DNA of 64,000 nt from Anaerolineales bacterium (GCA_030583905.1 CP129481.1:1798001-1862000); one strand, 5' to 3'. Counted from the first letter of the stretch, positions 49,929-59,138 are shown. Translations and numbers: made by a program. The notes: a model not told the origin generated them from the letters alone.

Positions 49929-49934
49929 ATTATA
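49929..49934 (-). promoter_or_regulatory. -10 box 8 nt before MFS start codon
   Basis: TATAAT then CAAGAACT and the ATG at 49920. Leaderless type. Confidence 0.5.
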
Positions 49935-49977
49935 GAACGGATGTTTTATTTGTCAATGGGAAATGAAAGGGAAAATG

Positions 49978-50009
49978 AAAAAGACCCCGCCATGCGGCGG
50001 GGTCTTTTT
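49978..50009 (-). terminator. Intrinsic terminator of the YggT gene
   Basis: AAAAAGACCCCGCC (49978-49991), loop ATGC, GGCGGGGTCTTTTT (49996-50009). Ends transcription from the YggT gene before the MFS promoter. Confidence 0.9.
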
Positions 50010-50016
50010 GCGATGG

Positions 50017-50391
50017 TTATTTCATTCGTGCGAACAGGATCCAAATCAGCTGGATGATGATCCAACCGAGCAGCCCGTAGACCACGATGGCGATCAGGGA
50101 GAAGAATTCGACCTCGATGCCTTCAAAACTGGGTGTGCGCGTGAGTCCCTGGAACATCCACAGGAAAGGTTGTGTGATGAAATAGATCAGGCTGGCGAAT
50201 GGATTCTGCGGATTAGCAGCCATCAACTTGAGCAGGAAGCGCAAGCCGATCATGCCATTCAACACACCGAATCCCAACTGGATCAGCCCGGTGATGCGGC
50301 GCAGAGTGCCCTCATTGAGGGTGAACACTCGCACTGCCGAAGTGCGGTTCGTCGAGGTTTGGATCTGATCTGTGTTATTGATCTGGTTCAT
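50017..50391 (-). CDS. YggT-like membrane protein
   Basis: 124 aa. A polar N-terminus (1-25, Asn/Thr-rich) is followed by two or three spans: GVLNGMIGLRFLLKLM...NPFASLIYFITQPFLWMFQGL and LIAIVVYGLLGWIIIQLIWIL. The pattern NPF...Y..T.P.L resembles YggT proteins of unknown function. AGGAG lies 5 nt before the ATG at 50391. Confidence 0.78.
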   Translation of the reverse strand: MNQINNTDQIQTSTNRTSAVRVFTLNEGTLRRITGLIQLGFGVLNGMIGLRFLLKLMAANPQNPFASLIYFITQPFLWMFQGLTRTPSFEGIEVEFFSLIAIVVYGLLGWIIIQLIWILFARMK

Positions 50392-50612
50392 GTCATCTCC
50401 TTTCTTCAAACAGAACCAAAGCGATGGCAATCAACGCCCCCGCCTTGTGGATTCTTAACCTTTGAAAATGAAGGTCAAATTAAAAGAAGCGCACTTTTTG
50501 ATAAAAAATAGGAAATTTGGGTGAATAAGAACCCTGCCATTATGACGGTTTTTATTGCAACAAGTAAGTGGTCAAAACTGCCTGTCACCTTTGCGAAATT
50601 ACATTTGTCTAT

Positions 50613-50641
50613 TTGACATCCTCCTGTTTTTTTGCTAAACT
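50613..50641 (+). promoter_or_regulatory. Promoter of the purine-catabolism cluster
   Basis: Consensus TTGACA (50613-50618), 17-nt spacer, TAAACT (50636-50641). Confidence 0.65.
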
Positions 50642-50643
50642 AC

Positions 50644-50660
50644 AATTTGTCAGACAAATT
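50644..50660 (+). promoter_or_regulatory. Candidate operator, perfect inverted repeat
   Basis: AATTTGTC, central A, GACAAATT, starting 2 nt after the -10 and covering the expected transcription start. A repressor bound here would block initiation. The GntR-type protein at 55.5 kb is a natural candidate. Confidence 0.55.
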
Positions 50661-50698
50661 TGCCAGTGCACATAGAATCCGCTAAAGGCTGAACAAAA

Positions 50699-52075
50699 AT
50701 GACGACCCTCCTCATCAAAAACGCATATCTTGTCACCATGGATGACCACCAGCGGGAGATTCCCGAGGGTGGTCTTTTTATTCGGGACGGGTTCATCGAG
50801 CAGGTCGGTGCAACAAGCGAACTCCCGCAAAGCGCTGATGAAGTGCTTGATCTCAAGGGTCATGTCGTCGTGCCGGGGTTGGTCAACACGCACCATCACT
50901 TTTACCAGACCCTCACGCGCGCCGTCCCTGCCGCGCAGGATGCCAACCTTTTCAACTGGCTCAAAACGCTTTATCCCATCTGGGCGAAAATTCAGCCCGA
51001 TGATATTTTCATCTCGACTCAGACCGCACTGGCGGAACTTGCCCTTTCGGGATGCACCACCGCCTCGGATCATCTCTACCTGTATCCAAACGCCTCAAAA
51101 CTGGACGATGAAATTGCCGCTGCTCTCGAACTTGGTCTGCGGCTGCAAGCTTCACGCGGCTCGATGAGCCTCGGCGAATCCAAAGGCGGACTCCCGCCTG
51201 ACAGCGTGGTGGATAGCGAAGAGAACATCCTCAAAGACTCCCAGCGTCTCATCGAACAATATCACGACTCTAAACCCGGCGCGATGACCCAGATTGTGCT
51301 TGCGCCGTGTTCGCCATTCAGCGTCACCTCGGACCTGATGAAACAGTCCGCCAAACTGGCGCGGGAATACGGCGTGCACCTCCATACGCATCTCGCCGAG
51401 ACCGAAGACGAAGAACAATTCTGCATGCAGATGTTCGGTCATCGTCCCGTCGGCTATATGCAGGAGGTGGATTGGGTCGGCGATGATGTCTGGTTTGCAC
51501 ATGCCGTCTGGGTCAATGACGAGGAGATCCAAGTCTTTGCCAGGCACAACTGCGGCGTGGCGCATTGTCCCACCTCGAACATGCGGCTGGCGTCAGGGAT
51601 CGCTCCGATCAAAGAATACCGGAAAGCAGGCGTGAATGTAGGTCTAGGCGTGGACGGCTCCGCTTCCAACGACGGCTCGCATCTGCTGGCGGAAGTCCGC
51701 AACGCGATGCTGGTCTCGCGTGTCAAGGAAGGGCTGACCGGCTATTCACTTTCCAATGATCCGAATCGAAAATTGATGACCGCCCGCGAAGCCTTGTACC
51801 TCGGCACACGCGGCGGCGCGGCGGTGCTGGGACGCAACGACATCGGCTCGCTCGAAGTTGGCAAATGCGCCGATTTCTTCGCTGTGAACTTGAACAAGCT
51901 CGGCTTTGCTGGCATGCACGACCCCGTTTCTGCCATCGTCTTCGGTCAATCCGTCAACGTGGATTACACCGTGGTCGGCGGGAAGTTTGTGGTGAAGGAA
52001 GGTCAACTCGCAACGGTTGACCGAGGCGTGTTGGTCGAAAAGCACAACAAAGCGGCAAGACGATTACTTTCGTAA
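50699..52075 (+). CDS. Amidohydrolase, 8-oxoguanine deaminase/SsnA-like
   Basis: 458 aa. Metal-dependent amidohydrolase with VNTHHHFYQTLTR, HTHLAETEDEE, the His of DVWFAHAVWV and the Asp of GLGVDGSASND. AAQDANLFNWLKTLYPIWAKI and GCTTASDHLYLYP are typical of the 8-oxoguanine deaminase and hydroxyatrazine-type subgroup. Predicted to deaminate an oxidised purine, for instance 8-oxoguanine to urate. SsnA of the E. coli purine cluster is a relative, so the exact substrate is open. First gene of the cluster, behind a promoter with an operator-like repeat. Confidence 0.85.
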   Translation: MTTLLIKNAYLVTMDDHQREIPEGGLFIRDGFIEQVGATSELPQSADEVLDLKGHVVVPGLVNTHHHFYQTLTRAVPAAQDANLFNWLKTLYPIWAKIQPDDIFISTQTALAELALSGCTTASDHLYLYPNASKLDDEIAAALELGLRLQASRGSMSLGESKGGLPPDSVVDSEENILKDSQRLIEQYHDSKPGAMTQIVLAPCSPFSVTSDLMKQSAKLAREYGVHLHTHLAETEDEEQFCMQMFGHRPVGYMQEVDWVGDDVWFAHAVWVNDEEIQVFARHNCGVAHCPTSNMRLASGIAPIKEYRKAGVNVGLGVDGSASNDGSHLLAEVRNAMLVSRVKEGLTGYSLSNDPNRKLMTAREALYLGTRGGAAVLGRNDIGSLEVGKCADFFAVNLNKLGFAGMHDPVSAIVFGQSVNVDYTVVGGKFVVKEGQLATVDRGVLVEKHNKAARRLLS

Positions 52076-52081
52076 AAGATA

Positions 52082-53659
52082 ATGAACTATTCAAGAAGAG
52101 AAAACGCGGTCATTATTTTTCTCCCGCTGGCAGTTTACCTGCTGCTGGTCATCCGCAGTGCGTGGATATCGGATGATGCGATCATCACCTTCCGGGCGGT
52201 GGAGAATTTTCTGGCAGGGTATGGCTTGGGATATAACCCGTTTGTCCGCGTGCAGGTTTTTACCCATCCATTGTGGATGTTCCTGATCGCGCTGGTTTAT
52301 TTCGTGAGCGGTTTGTTCCTGCCCAGCGTGCCGAACGCGCTGTTTTATATCACGTTCTTCCTATCCATCCTTTTCTCTTTTCTCGCTGTTTTCCTCCTGT
52401 TGACCCGCATTTCCAAACCCGGCATTCTTTCGCTTGGTCTGGCGGCATTGACCCTCGTGCTCTCCAATGGCTTTATGGATTTTTCCACCTCCGGGCTGGA
52501 GAATCCGTTGACCCATTTTCTGCTGGTGGTCTTCGTCATTGCCTTTCTGATTGAGAAGCCAAACCTTTTGCTTTTGTCCCTCATCTCTTCGCTCATCATG
52601 CTCAATCGGGTGGATGCTTTCTTGATGGTCTTGCCTGCCTTGCTCTACGCTTGGTGGACCTCCAGCCAGCGCAAAACAGATCTGGGAAGAATCCTGCTTG
52701 GGTTTGTTCCCATGCTTTTGTGGGAGTTGTTTTCCCTCTTCTATTTCGGCTTTCTGTTCCCAAATACGGCATATGCAAAACTGAATACGGGCATCTCCAA
52801 CAGCCTGCTCATCCTGCAGGGACTCGACTACTTCCTCAACGCGATCAACTGGGATACGGTCACGATCTTTGGCATCCTGCTGGCGGGAGTCGTCTTGTAT
52901 CTTGAGCCGAAAAAAAAGCAGGTTTCCTTATTCTCCGGTGTATTGTTGTATTTGATGTATATTGTTTGGATCGGCGGTGACTTTTTCGCAAGCCGTTTCT
53001 TCTCTGCGCCCCTGCTTTTGTCTGTGGCAGTTGTTTCAAGTCAACTCGCTGTGAAGCAGTTTCAATTGCTCGCCTTGGGTGTGGTGGTCTTGCTGGGCGT
53101 GTTCTCCATCCGCTCGCCGCTTTGGTCTTCGAACATGGTCGCTTATTTGCCGGAGTATCAGATCACCGATGCCAATGCCATTGCCGACCAGCGTTTGCAT
53201 TATTTCGGCAACGACCGGAAGGGTCAATATAATAGTCTGGTTGAAAATGGTTTCCGTGAATATGAATGGGGTTCAACATTTGCAGGAGATCAATGGCGTT
53301 TTACCGGCTTTGAAGATGCCTATATTGCAGAGGCGCTTGGCAAACCCGGCTACAGCAAAGGTCCAAATATATACGTGATCGATTACTATGCCCTGTCCGA
53401 TCATTTGTTGGCGCGTTTGCCGGTCTCGGAATGGGAAATTGGACACTTCCGCCGTGACCTGCCTGAAGGGTATCTTGAAACATTGCAAACCGGTGAGAAC
53501 CAGATCGCCGACCCGGACCTTGCACTGTATTATGAGAAATTGCATGTTGTCGTTACGAGTCCGTTGAGCGATTGGGATCGTATTTCTGAGATCTGGAAGC
53601 TCAACACTGGTCAATATGACTATTTGTTGGAACGATATAATCAGCGCAATCCACATTGA
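52082..53659 (+). CDS. Polytopic GT-C-like glycosyltransferase membrane protein
   Basis: 525 aa with about 10 membrane spans in the first 350 residues and a soluble C-terminus. The first external loop has SDDAIITFRAVENFLAGYGLGYNPFVRVQVFTHPLW: an early Asp-Asp followed by that pattern is typical of GT-C arabinosyl- and mannosyltransferase relatives (AftB-like). It would use a polyprenyl-phosphate sugar. It begins 6 bp after the deaminase stop and ends 17 bp before adenine deaminase, so it is co-transcribed with purine genes without an obvious metabolic link. Confidence 0.78.
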   Translation: MNYSRRENAVIIFLPLAVYLLLVIRSAWISDDAIITFRAVENFLAGYGLGYNPFVRVQVFTHPLWMFLIALVYFVSGLFLPSVPNALFYITFFLSILFSFLAVFLLLTRISKPGILSLGLAALTLVLSNGFMDFSTSGLENPLTHFLLVVFVIAFLIEKPNLLLLSLISSLIMLNRVDAFLMVLPALLYAWWTSSQRKTDLGRILLGFVPMLLWELFSLFYFGFLFPNTAYAKLNTGISNSLLILQGLDYFLNAINWDTVTIFGILLAGVVLYLEPKKKQVSLFSGVLLYLMYIVWIGGDFFASRFFSAPLLLSVAVVSSQLAVKQFQLLALGVVVLLGVFSIRSPLWSSNMVAYLPEYQITDANAIADQRLHYFGNDRKGQYNSLVENGFREYEWGSTFAGDQWRFTGFEDAYIAEALGKPGYSKGPNIYVIDYYALSDHLLARLPVSEWEIGHFRRDLPEGYLETLQTGENQIADPDLALYYEKLHVVVTSPLSDWDRISEIWKLNTGQYDYLLERYNQRNPH

Positions 53660-53676
53660 TTTGTTTGGAGATATTT

Positions 53677-55473
53677 ATGACATCATCCACAAAACTGACT
53701 ACTGCCCTCATCGACGTTTCCATGGGGCGCGCATACGCCGACCTCGTCATTCGCGGTGGGAGATGGGTGAGCGTGCAGTCGGGCGAGATCATCCAAAATA
53801 CGGATGTGGCTGTGGTGCAGGGACGCATTGCCTTTGTCGGGCATGATGCCAGCCACACCATCGGCAAGAAAACGAAGGTGATTGAAGCGAACGGGCGCTA
53901 TCTCGTCCCCGGTTTACTGGACGCGCACATGCATGTTGAGTCGGGCATGGTCACAGTGACGGAATTCGTCCGTGCGGTGGCGGTGCGCGGCACAACGGGC
54001 ATGTTCATCGATCCGCATGAGATCGCGAATGTCTTCGGTCTCAAAGGCGTGAAATTGATGGTGGACGAGGCGCAGAAACAGCCCGTTCACGTCTGGGTGC
54101 AGATGCCCTCATGTGTTCCGTCCGCGCCGGGGTTGGAGACGCCCGGTTCGTCCATCGGTCCGAAGGAAGTTGCTGAAGCGATGAAGTGGAAAGGCATCAT
54201 CGGCTTGGGTGAAATGATGAACTTCCCCGGCGTGTTCATGGGCGATAAAAAGATGATCGATGAAATGTCCGCGACACGCGCGGCAGGCAAGGTGATCGGC
54301 GGGCATTACGCCTCGCCCGATCTCGGACTGCCGTTTCATGGGTATGTGGCGGGCGGGGCGGAGGACGACCACGAAGGCACGCGTTTGGATGATGCGATTG
54401 CGCGCGTGCGTCAGGGCATGAAGGCGATGCTGCGCTACGGCTCGGCGTGGTTCGACGTTGCCGCACAGGTCAAAGCCATCACTGAAAAGAAACTGGATTC
54501 GCGCCGCTTCATCTTGTGTACGGATGATTCTCATGCCGAAACTTTGACTCAAGAGGGGCATATGGACCGCGTCCTGCGGCATGCCATCAGCGAAGGCTTG
54601 AACCCGATGACCGCCATCCAGATGATGACCATCAACACGGCGGAGCATTTCGGTCTTACGAGAGAGATGGGCATGATCGCGCCCGGTCGCTGGGCGGATG
54701 TGGTGCTCGTGGAAGACTTGATGAATTTCAAAGCGGATATGGTCATTGCGAAGGGGCAGGTCATCGCAGAGAAGGGTGAATGGCAGGTCAAACTGCCGGT
54801 GGTGAAATACCCCAAGTGGGTCACCAACTCCATTCATTTGAAGAAAAAACTCACAGCCGAGGATTTTGTTCTTCGGACAAGGGCAGACGACGGGGCGGAG
54901 ATCGATGCGAATGTCATCGGGGTGATCGAGAATCAAGCGCCGACCCGTCATCTTAAATTGAAGGTCAAAGCCGGGAACGGCGAGGTCAAGACGGATATGA
55001 AACGCGACATTGCGAAGATCGCGCTGGTGGAACGCCATCGCGCGACGGGCAAGGTCGTGGTCGGTTTGGTGAAGGGATTTGAATTTACGCGCAAATGCGC
55101 CATCGGCTCGACGGTTGCTCACGACAGCCATCACATGATCGTGGTTGGCACGGATGATGAAAACATGGCAATTGCCGCGAATGAATTGGCGAAGTGCGGC
55201 GGCGGTCAGGTGGTGGTGCTGGATGGCAAAGTCGTTGGGCTGGTGGAATTTCCGATCGCGGGGCTGATGTCCAACGAGCGCGCGGATATTGTGGCAAAGA
55301 AGGCTGGCACGGTTTTGGAAGGCTTCAAGATGTGCGGCAGCGAGTTGAATAATCCCAATATGCAGTTGAGTTTGCTGGCGCTGGTGGTCATCCCGGAATT
55401 GCGTATTTCGGACAAGGGGCTTGTGGATGTGACGCGGTTCGATTTCATCCCGGTGCTGGAAGATCAAGGATAA
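53677..55473 (+). CDS. ade: Adenine deaminase
   Basis: 598 aa, full length for the Ade family (amidohydrolase superfamily). DAHMHVESGMVTVTEF, VRGTTGMFIDPHEIANVFG, LCTDDSHAETL, and the C-terminal domain ending HDSHHMIVVGTDDENMAIA...GGGQVVVLDGKVVGLVEFPIAGLMS are all diagnostic. Converts adenine to hypoxanthine and ammonia. I chose the ATG at 53677 with GGAGA 7 nt upstream. In this cluster it would feed hypoxanthine into the purine degradation route. Confidence 0.93.
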   Translation: MTSSTKLTTALIDVSMGRAYADLVIRGGRWVSVQSGEIIQNTDVAVVQGRIAFVGHDASHTIGKKTKVIEANGRYLVPGLLDAHMHVESGMVTVTEFVRAVAVRGTTGMFIDPHEIANVFGLKGVKLMVDEAQKQPVHVWVQMPSCVPSAPGLETPGSSIGPKEVAEAMKWKGIIGLGEMMNFPGVFMGDKKMIDEMSATRAAGKVIGGHYASPDLGLPFHGYVAGGAEDDHEGTRLDDAIARVRQGMKAMLRYGSAWFDVAAQVKAITEKKLDSRRFILCTDDSHAETLTQEGHMDRVLRHAISEGLNPMTAIQMMTINTAEHFGLTREMGMIAPGRWADVVLVEDLMNFKADMVIAKGQVIAEKGEWQVKLPVVKYPKWVTNSIHLKKKLTAEDFVLRTRADDGAEIDANVIGVIENQAPTRHLKLKVKAGNGEVKTDMKRDIAKIALVERHRATGKVVVGLVKGFEFTRKCAIGSTVAHDSHHMIVVGTDDENMAIAANELAKCGGGQVVVLDGKVVGLVEFPIAGLMSNERADIVAKKAGTVLEGFKMCGSELNNPNMQLSLLALVVIPELRISDKGLVDVTRFDFIPVLEDQG

Positions 55474-55509
55474 CCGCATGGCGTTCTGCGGAAAAAAGTG
55501 AGAATCGAC

Positions 55510-56226
55510 ATGGCTAATTTTCCATTCCAACGTTTGCAGGGTGACCTTGCAAAAATTATTAACACAGCGCCGGCGGGACAGCGGCTTCCATCCGAGCCTG
55601 ACCTTGCAAAGCAGCTCGGTGTTTCACGCGCCACTCTGCGCGAAGCAATGCGCTCGTTCGAAACACAGGGTTTGATCCGCAGGCGTCAGGGGTCCGGTAC
55701 ATTCGTGGTTGGCAAAATGCAGGCGCTCGATAGCGGATTGGAAGTGCTCGAAAGCCTCGAAACCATCGCGAAGCGTATGGGCTTGGAGGTGTCTGTCAGC
55801 GACCTGAACATCGAAACGATTTCTGCGGATGCCGAGCTCGCGGCGAATTTGAACGTCCCGGTGGATGAGAAACTGACCCGCGTGCGCCGCGTCATCCGCA
55901 CGGACAACAGACCTGTGGCATATCTGGTGGATATCCTGCCTGTGGATATCCTGCGCACGGACGACCTGCCGTCCAATTTCAACGGCTCGGTGCTGGACCT
56001 TTTGCTTGAACGCGGCGACCCGTTGACCACCTCCCGTGCGAACGTCAGCGCGATCGGCGCCTCGGCGGATGTGGCGAAGCCGCTGGAGATCCAGCGCGAC
56101 GATGTGTTGTTGCATTTCAACTCCCAATTGTTCGATTCGAACGGCAGGCTTGTGGATTATTCGTTGAGCTATTTTATTCCGGGCTATTTCAACTTCCACG
56201 TGGTACGACGCGTTGGAGGAAGTTGA
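55510..56226 (+). CDS. GntR-family regulator with UTRA domain
   Basis: 238 aa. The winged helix-turn-helix (about 5-70) has QRLPSEPDLAKQLGVSRATLREAMRSFETQGLIRRRQGSGTFV. The UTRA ligand domain (about 85-238) ends SYFIPGYFNFHVVRR. UTRA (HutC subfamily) regulators sense small metabolites, and the family operator resembles TTGTATAGACAA; that very sequence lies upstream of the BMP gene at 62.2 kb. It is therefore the probable local regulator of purine catabolism and uptake. A GTG at 55498 would add four residues. Confidence 0.88.
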   Translation: MANFPFQRLQGDLAKIINTAPAGQRLPSEPDLAKQLGVSRATLREAMRSFETQGLIRRRQGSGTFVVGKMQALDSGLEVLESLETIAKRMGLEVSVSDLNIETISADAELAANLNVPVDEKLTRVRRVIRTDNRPVAYLVDILPVDILRTDDLPSNFNGSVLDLLLERGDPLTTSRANVSAIGASADVAKPLEIQRDDVLLHFNSQLFDSNGRLVDYSLSYFIPGYFNFHVVRRVGGS

Positions 56227-56289
56227 CTGTAAGCGCAAAATAAAACTTGGCGGACTCAATATCCGCCTCATGATTGATTAGGAGAAACC

Positions 56290-57489
56290 ATGACAGATAA
56301 AACGCAAGAGATCCAAAAGCGCGTGGAAGCGGCGCGCGAAGACATCATCAAGTTCATGCGGGAGATCGTTGCGATCCCTTCCATGGACTCGCAGATCGGG
56401 GCGGTTGGCGAGCGCATTCAAGCGGAGATGAAAAAGCTTGGCTATGATGAGATCCGCTTCGACAAGATGGGCAATACCATCGGGCGTATCGGTAACGGCG
56501 AGAAAGTGATCGTATTCGACTCGCACATTGACACGGTCGGCATCGGCGATCCCGCTTCCTGGGAATGGGATCCGTTCGTTGGCAAGGTGGAGAATGGTGT
56601 TCTCTACGCGCGCGGTGCATGTGATGAAAAGAACAGCACGCCCGGCATGATTTATGGGCTTGCGATCGCGCGTGACCTCGGTCTGCTCGACGGCTGGACC
56701 GCTTACTACTTTGGCAACATGGAAGAATGGTGCGATGGGATCGCCCCGAACACCTTTGTGGAAGTAGACCCGAAGATCAAGCCCGATTTTGTTGTCATCG
56801 GCGAGCCGACCAGGATGCTGGTGTATCGTGGTCATAAAGGACGCCTTGAAATGAAAGTGACTGCCAAGGGCAAGTCTGCTCATGCGGCGAGCAACCATCT
56901 TGGTGATAACGCCATTTACAAACTTCTGCCTGTCATTGCAGGCATCCGCGATCTGGAGCCGAAACTGGGCGACCATGAATTTCTCGGTCATGGCAAGATC
57001 ACGGTCAGTGATATGCATGTCAAGACGCCGTCCATCAATGCCGTTCCGGATGAAGCCATCATCTACATTGACCGCCGTATGACCTTCGGAGAGACGAAGG
57101 AAGGGGTTAAGAAGCAGATCGAAGAATTGATCCCCGCCGAATTCAAGGATACGGTCAAACTGGAAGAATTGTTCTATGATGAACCTTCCTACACGGGTTT
57201 TGTCTTCCCTGTGGATAAATATTTCCCCGCATGGGCGTACGAAGAAACCCACCCGTTGGTGCAGGCTGGACAGGAAGCACGCAAGTTGATCGGTCTGCCT
57301 GATGCGCCGAGCGGCAAGTGGAATTTCTCGACGAACGGCATCTACTGGGCTGGCAAGGCTGGGATTCCCTCCATCGGTTTTGGTCCCGGTGATGAAGAGA
57401 CCGCGCACACCGTCAACGACAGCGTATCGCTGGATGACATGGTAAAGGCAACGGAGTTCTACGCGATACTGCCCAGCTTGATCAAATGA
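56290..57489 (+). CDS. ygeY: M20-family metallohydrolase, YgeY-like
   Basis: 399 aa. M20 motifs: FDSHIDTVGIGD with the first metal His and Asp, YARGACDEKNSTPG with the bridging Asp, NMEEWCDG with the catalytic Glu, IGEPTRML, KGKSAHAASNHLGDNAIY of the lid domain, and the final His of EETAHTVNDSVS. The closest match by eye is the YgeY type found with ygeW and carbamate kinase in purine/urate degradation sets. The start follows GGAGA 7 nt upstream. It overlaps the next gene by 4 bp. Confidence 0.88.
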   Translation: MTDKTQEIQKRVEAAREDIIKFMREIVAIPSMDSQIGAVGERIQAEMKKLGYDEIRFDKMGNTIGRIGNGEKVIVFDSHIDTVGIGDPASWEWDPFVGKVENGVLYARGACDEKNSTPGMIYGLAIARDLGLLDGWTAYYFGNMEEWCDGIAPNTFVEVDPKIKPDFVVIGEPTRMLVYRGHKGRLEMKVTAKGKSAHAASNHLGDNAIYKLLPVIAGIRDLEPKLGDHEFLGHGKITVSDMHVKTPSINAVPDEAIIYIDRRMTFGETKEGVKKQIEELIPAEFKDTVKLEELFYDEPSYTGFVFPVDKYFPAWAYEETHPLVQAGQEARKLIGLPDAPSGKWNFSTNGIYWAGKAGIPSIGFGPGDEETAHTVNDSVSLDDMVKATEFYAILPSLIK

Positions 57490-58010
57490 AGATCCTCGAA
57501 GTGAGACGCCACTCCATCCGCCAACCGGGCGGCGATCACCTGAACCAAAAAGGCGTGTCGTTGGCGCGCAGGGTTGGGCAGGGCATTGGTCCGTTCGATT
57601 TTGTTGGAACGTCCACGCTTCCGCGCGCCTTTGAGACCGCCATTGCGATGGGGTTTGCGGTGACGGAACAGAACGAATTGATGAACACCTATGGCGGCAA
57701 GGTGGAGCGTGAAGCTCCCTGGCCCCTGCCGTTCCATCACTACTCGGTGATCGTCAGGCAGGGCGGCGCGGCGGCGAAGTACGCCAACCAACTCGCAGAT
57801 TATTACACCCGTGTTGTGGATGGTCTTGCGGAAGGCGGCTCTGCGCTGATGGTCAACCATGGCGGCGTGGTGGAACTGGGTGTGATCGCCTGCCTGCCCG
57901 ATGCGGATTTTTCTGCATGGGGTGAAGCTGTGGATTACTGCGAGGGCGCGCGTCTATTCTGGGATGATGGTCGATTTATGCGCGGCGAGTCGTTGCGTAT
58001 TTCCAAGTAA
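57486..58010 (+). CDS. Histidine phosphatase family protein
   Basis: 174 aa. LEVRRHSIRQPGGDHLNQKG gives the Arg-His core of the phosphoglycerate-mutase fold (RHS instead of RHG). TSTLPRAFETAIAMG supplies the second Arg and SALMVNHGGVVELG the second catalytic His, so the active site looks intact. It presumably removes phosphate from a small molecule of the pathway or dephosphorylates a nucleotide. Its ATG overlaps the ygeY stop, which ties it to the purine set; it is not among the usual E. coli yge genes. Confidence 0.82.
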   Translation: MKILEVRRHSIRQPGGDHLNQKGVSLARRVGQGIGPFDFVGTSTLPRAFETAIAMGFAVTEQNELMNTYGGKVEREAPWPLPFHHYSVIVRQGGAAAKYANQLADYYTRVVDGLAEGGSALMVNHGGVVELGVIACLPDADFSAWGEAVDYCEGARLFWDDGRFMRGESLRISK

Positions 58011-58068
58011 AAAATATTAAGAAGTGTGTCAATTTTCATAAAGACTACAAAACAAGGAGATTTATAAA

Positions 58069-59058
58069 ATGCAAACCAATTTTCGCGGTCGAGATTTCAT
58101 CGGCGACCTCGACTTCACAAAAGAGGAAGTCGAAACCGTTCTGGATGTGGCTTGGGATCTGAAGCGCAAACGCGCGCTCGGCGAACCGCATCCCTACCTG
58201 CGCGACAAAGTTCTCGCGATGCTGTTCTTCTTCTCATCCACCCGCACGCGCGGATCATTCGAAGCCGGCATGGCGCAACTCGGCGGACATGGCGCATTCA
58301 TTGACAGCAATACCACCCAGATATCCCATGGCGACACCCCTGTCGAGATCGGTGAGATCTTCGGGCGCTATTTCGATGGCATCGCCATCCGCCATTGCGA
58401 TTACGGCGACGGCAACAAATACCTGAATGACGTTGCAAAATCCAGCCGCGCGCCCGTCCTGAATATGCAATGCGATGTATATCATCCATTCCAGTGCCTT
58501 GCGGACTTAATGACCATCATGGAGAAAAAAGGACGCGACCTCCGCAAGAAGAAGATCGTCGTTTCGTGGGCGTACGCCGCCTCCTATCTTAAACCGATAT
58601 CTGTTCCCCAGTCCCTGATCCTCCAGATGCCCCGCTTCGGTATGGATGTGACGCTTGCCTATCCCCCTGAATTTCCTCTCATGCCTGATATTGTCGAGCA
58701 GGCGAAGGAACAGGCAAAGATCGCGGGTACAAATTTTGAGATCATTGACTCCAAGGATGGCATGACCGAAGCCTGCAAAGACGCGGATGTGATCTATGCC
58801 AAATCCTGGGGTCCGCTCCTGACCACCACCGACAAGGCGGAGGGCAAAAAACTCCAGGATATGTACAAGGACTGGATCATGGACGATGCCAAACTCAAGG
58901 CTGCCAACGAAGGCGCGATCTACATGCATCCGCTTCCCGCCGACCGCGACATCGAAGTTACCAGCAGCGTGCTGGATGGTCCCCAGTCTGTGGTCTTTGA
59001 CGAAGCCGAAAACCGCCTGCATGCGCAGAAAGCGGTCATGGCGTTGACAATGTCATAA
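58069..59058 (+). CDS. ygeW: Carbamoyltransferase, YgeW-like
   Basis: 329 aa, aspartate/ornithine carbamoyltransferase fold. FFFSSTRTRGSFEAGMAQLGGHGAFID contains the carbamoyl-phosphate loop STRTR; HPFQCLADLMTIMEKKG the catalytic HPxQ; SWAYAASYLKPISVPQSLI is nearly specific for the YgeW type; MHPLPADRD closes the site. It is shorter than E. coli YgeW (about 390 aa). In the purine route it is thought to run in the reverse direction and yield carbamoyl phosphate for the kinase gene downstream. AAGGAG lies 10 nt before the ATG. Confidence 0.88.
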   Translation: MQTNFRGRDFIGDLDFTKEEVETVLDVAWDLKRKRALGEPHPYLRDKVLAMLFFFSSTRTRGSFEAGMAQLGGHGAFIDSNTTQISHGDTPVEIGEIFGRYFDGIAIRHCDYGDGNKYLNDVAKSSRAPVLNMQCDVYHPFQCLADLMTIMEKKGRDLRKKKIVVSWAYAASYLKPISVPQSLILQMPRFGMDVTLAYPPEFPLMPDIVEQAKEQAKIAGTNFEIIDSKDGMTEACKDADVIYAKSWGPLLTTTDKAEGKKLQDMYKDWIMDDAKLKAANEGAIYMHPLPADRDIEVTSSVLDGPQSVVFDEAENRLHAQKAVMALTMS

Positions 59059-59078
59059 CCTGTAATTGCACACGAACA

Positions 59079-59112
59079 GCGGAGCAATTTCTGCATGCAG
59101 GGATTGCTCCGC
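59079..59112. repeat. Nested palindrome between ygeW and carbamate kinase
   Basis: Outer arms GCGGAGCAAT (59079-59088) and ATTGCTCCGC (59103-59112); the loop itself is a palindrome CTGCATGCAG. No U-tract follows, so it is more likely an mRNA-stabilising or processing hairpin than a terminator. Confidence 0.6.
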
Positions 59113-59138
59113 AACTGCAAAGACTTTTAGGAGAACCT

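Larger units (their letters stand above)
50392..50698. other. Intergenic control region of YggT gene and purine cluster
   Basis: 307 bp without a gene. On minus, TTGACC (50473-50478) is a possible -35 for the YggT gene. On plus it holds the promoter and inverted repeat listed next, and an additional ATTTGTC half site near 50603-50609 just upstream of the -35. Confidence 0.5.

Noticed and set aside
54109..55530. 473-codon minus-strand frame opposite adenine deaminase
   Set aside because: His/Arg-rich composition with no motif; the sense gene is unambiguous full-length adenine deaminase.
56278..57408. 376-codon minus-strand frame opposite ygeY
   Set aside because: Antisense shadow with no domain; M20 motifs on plus are complete.
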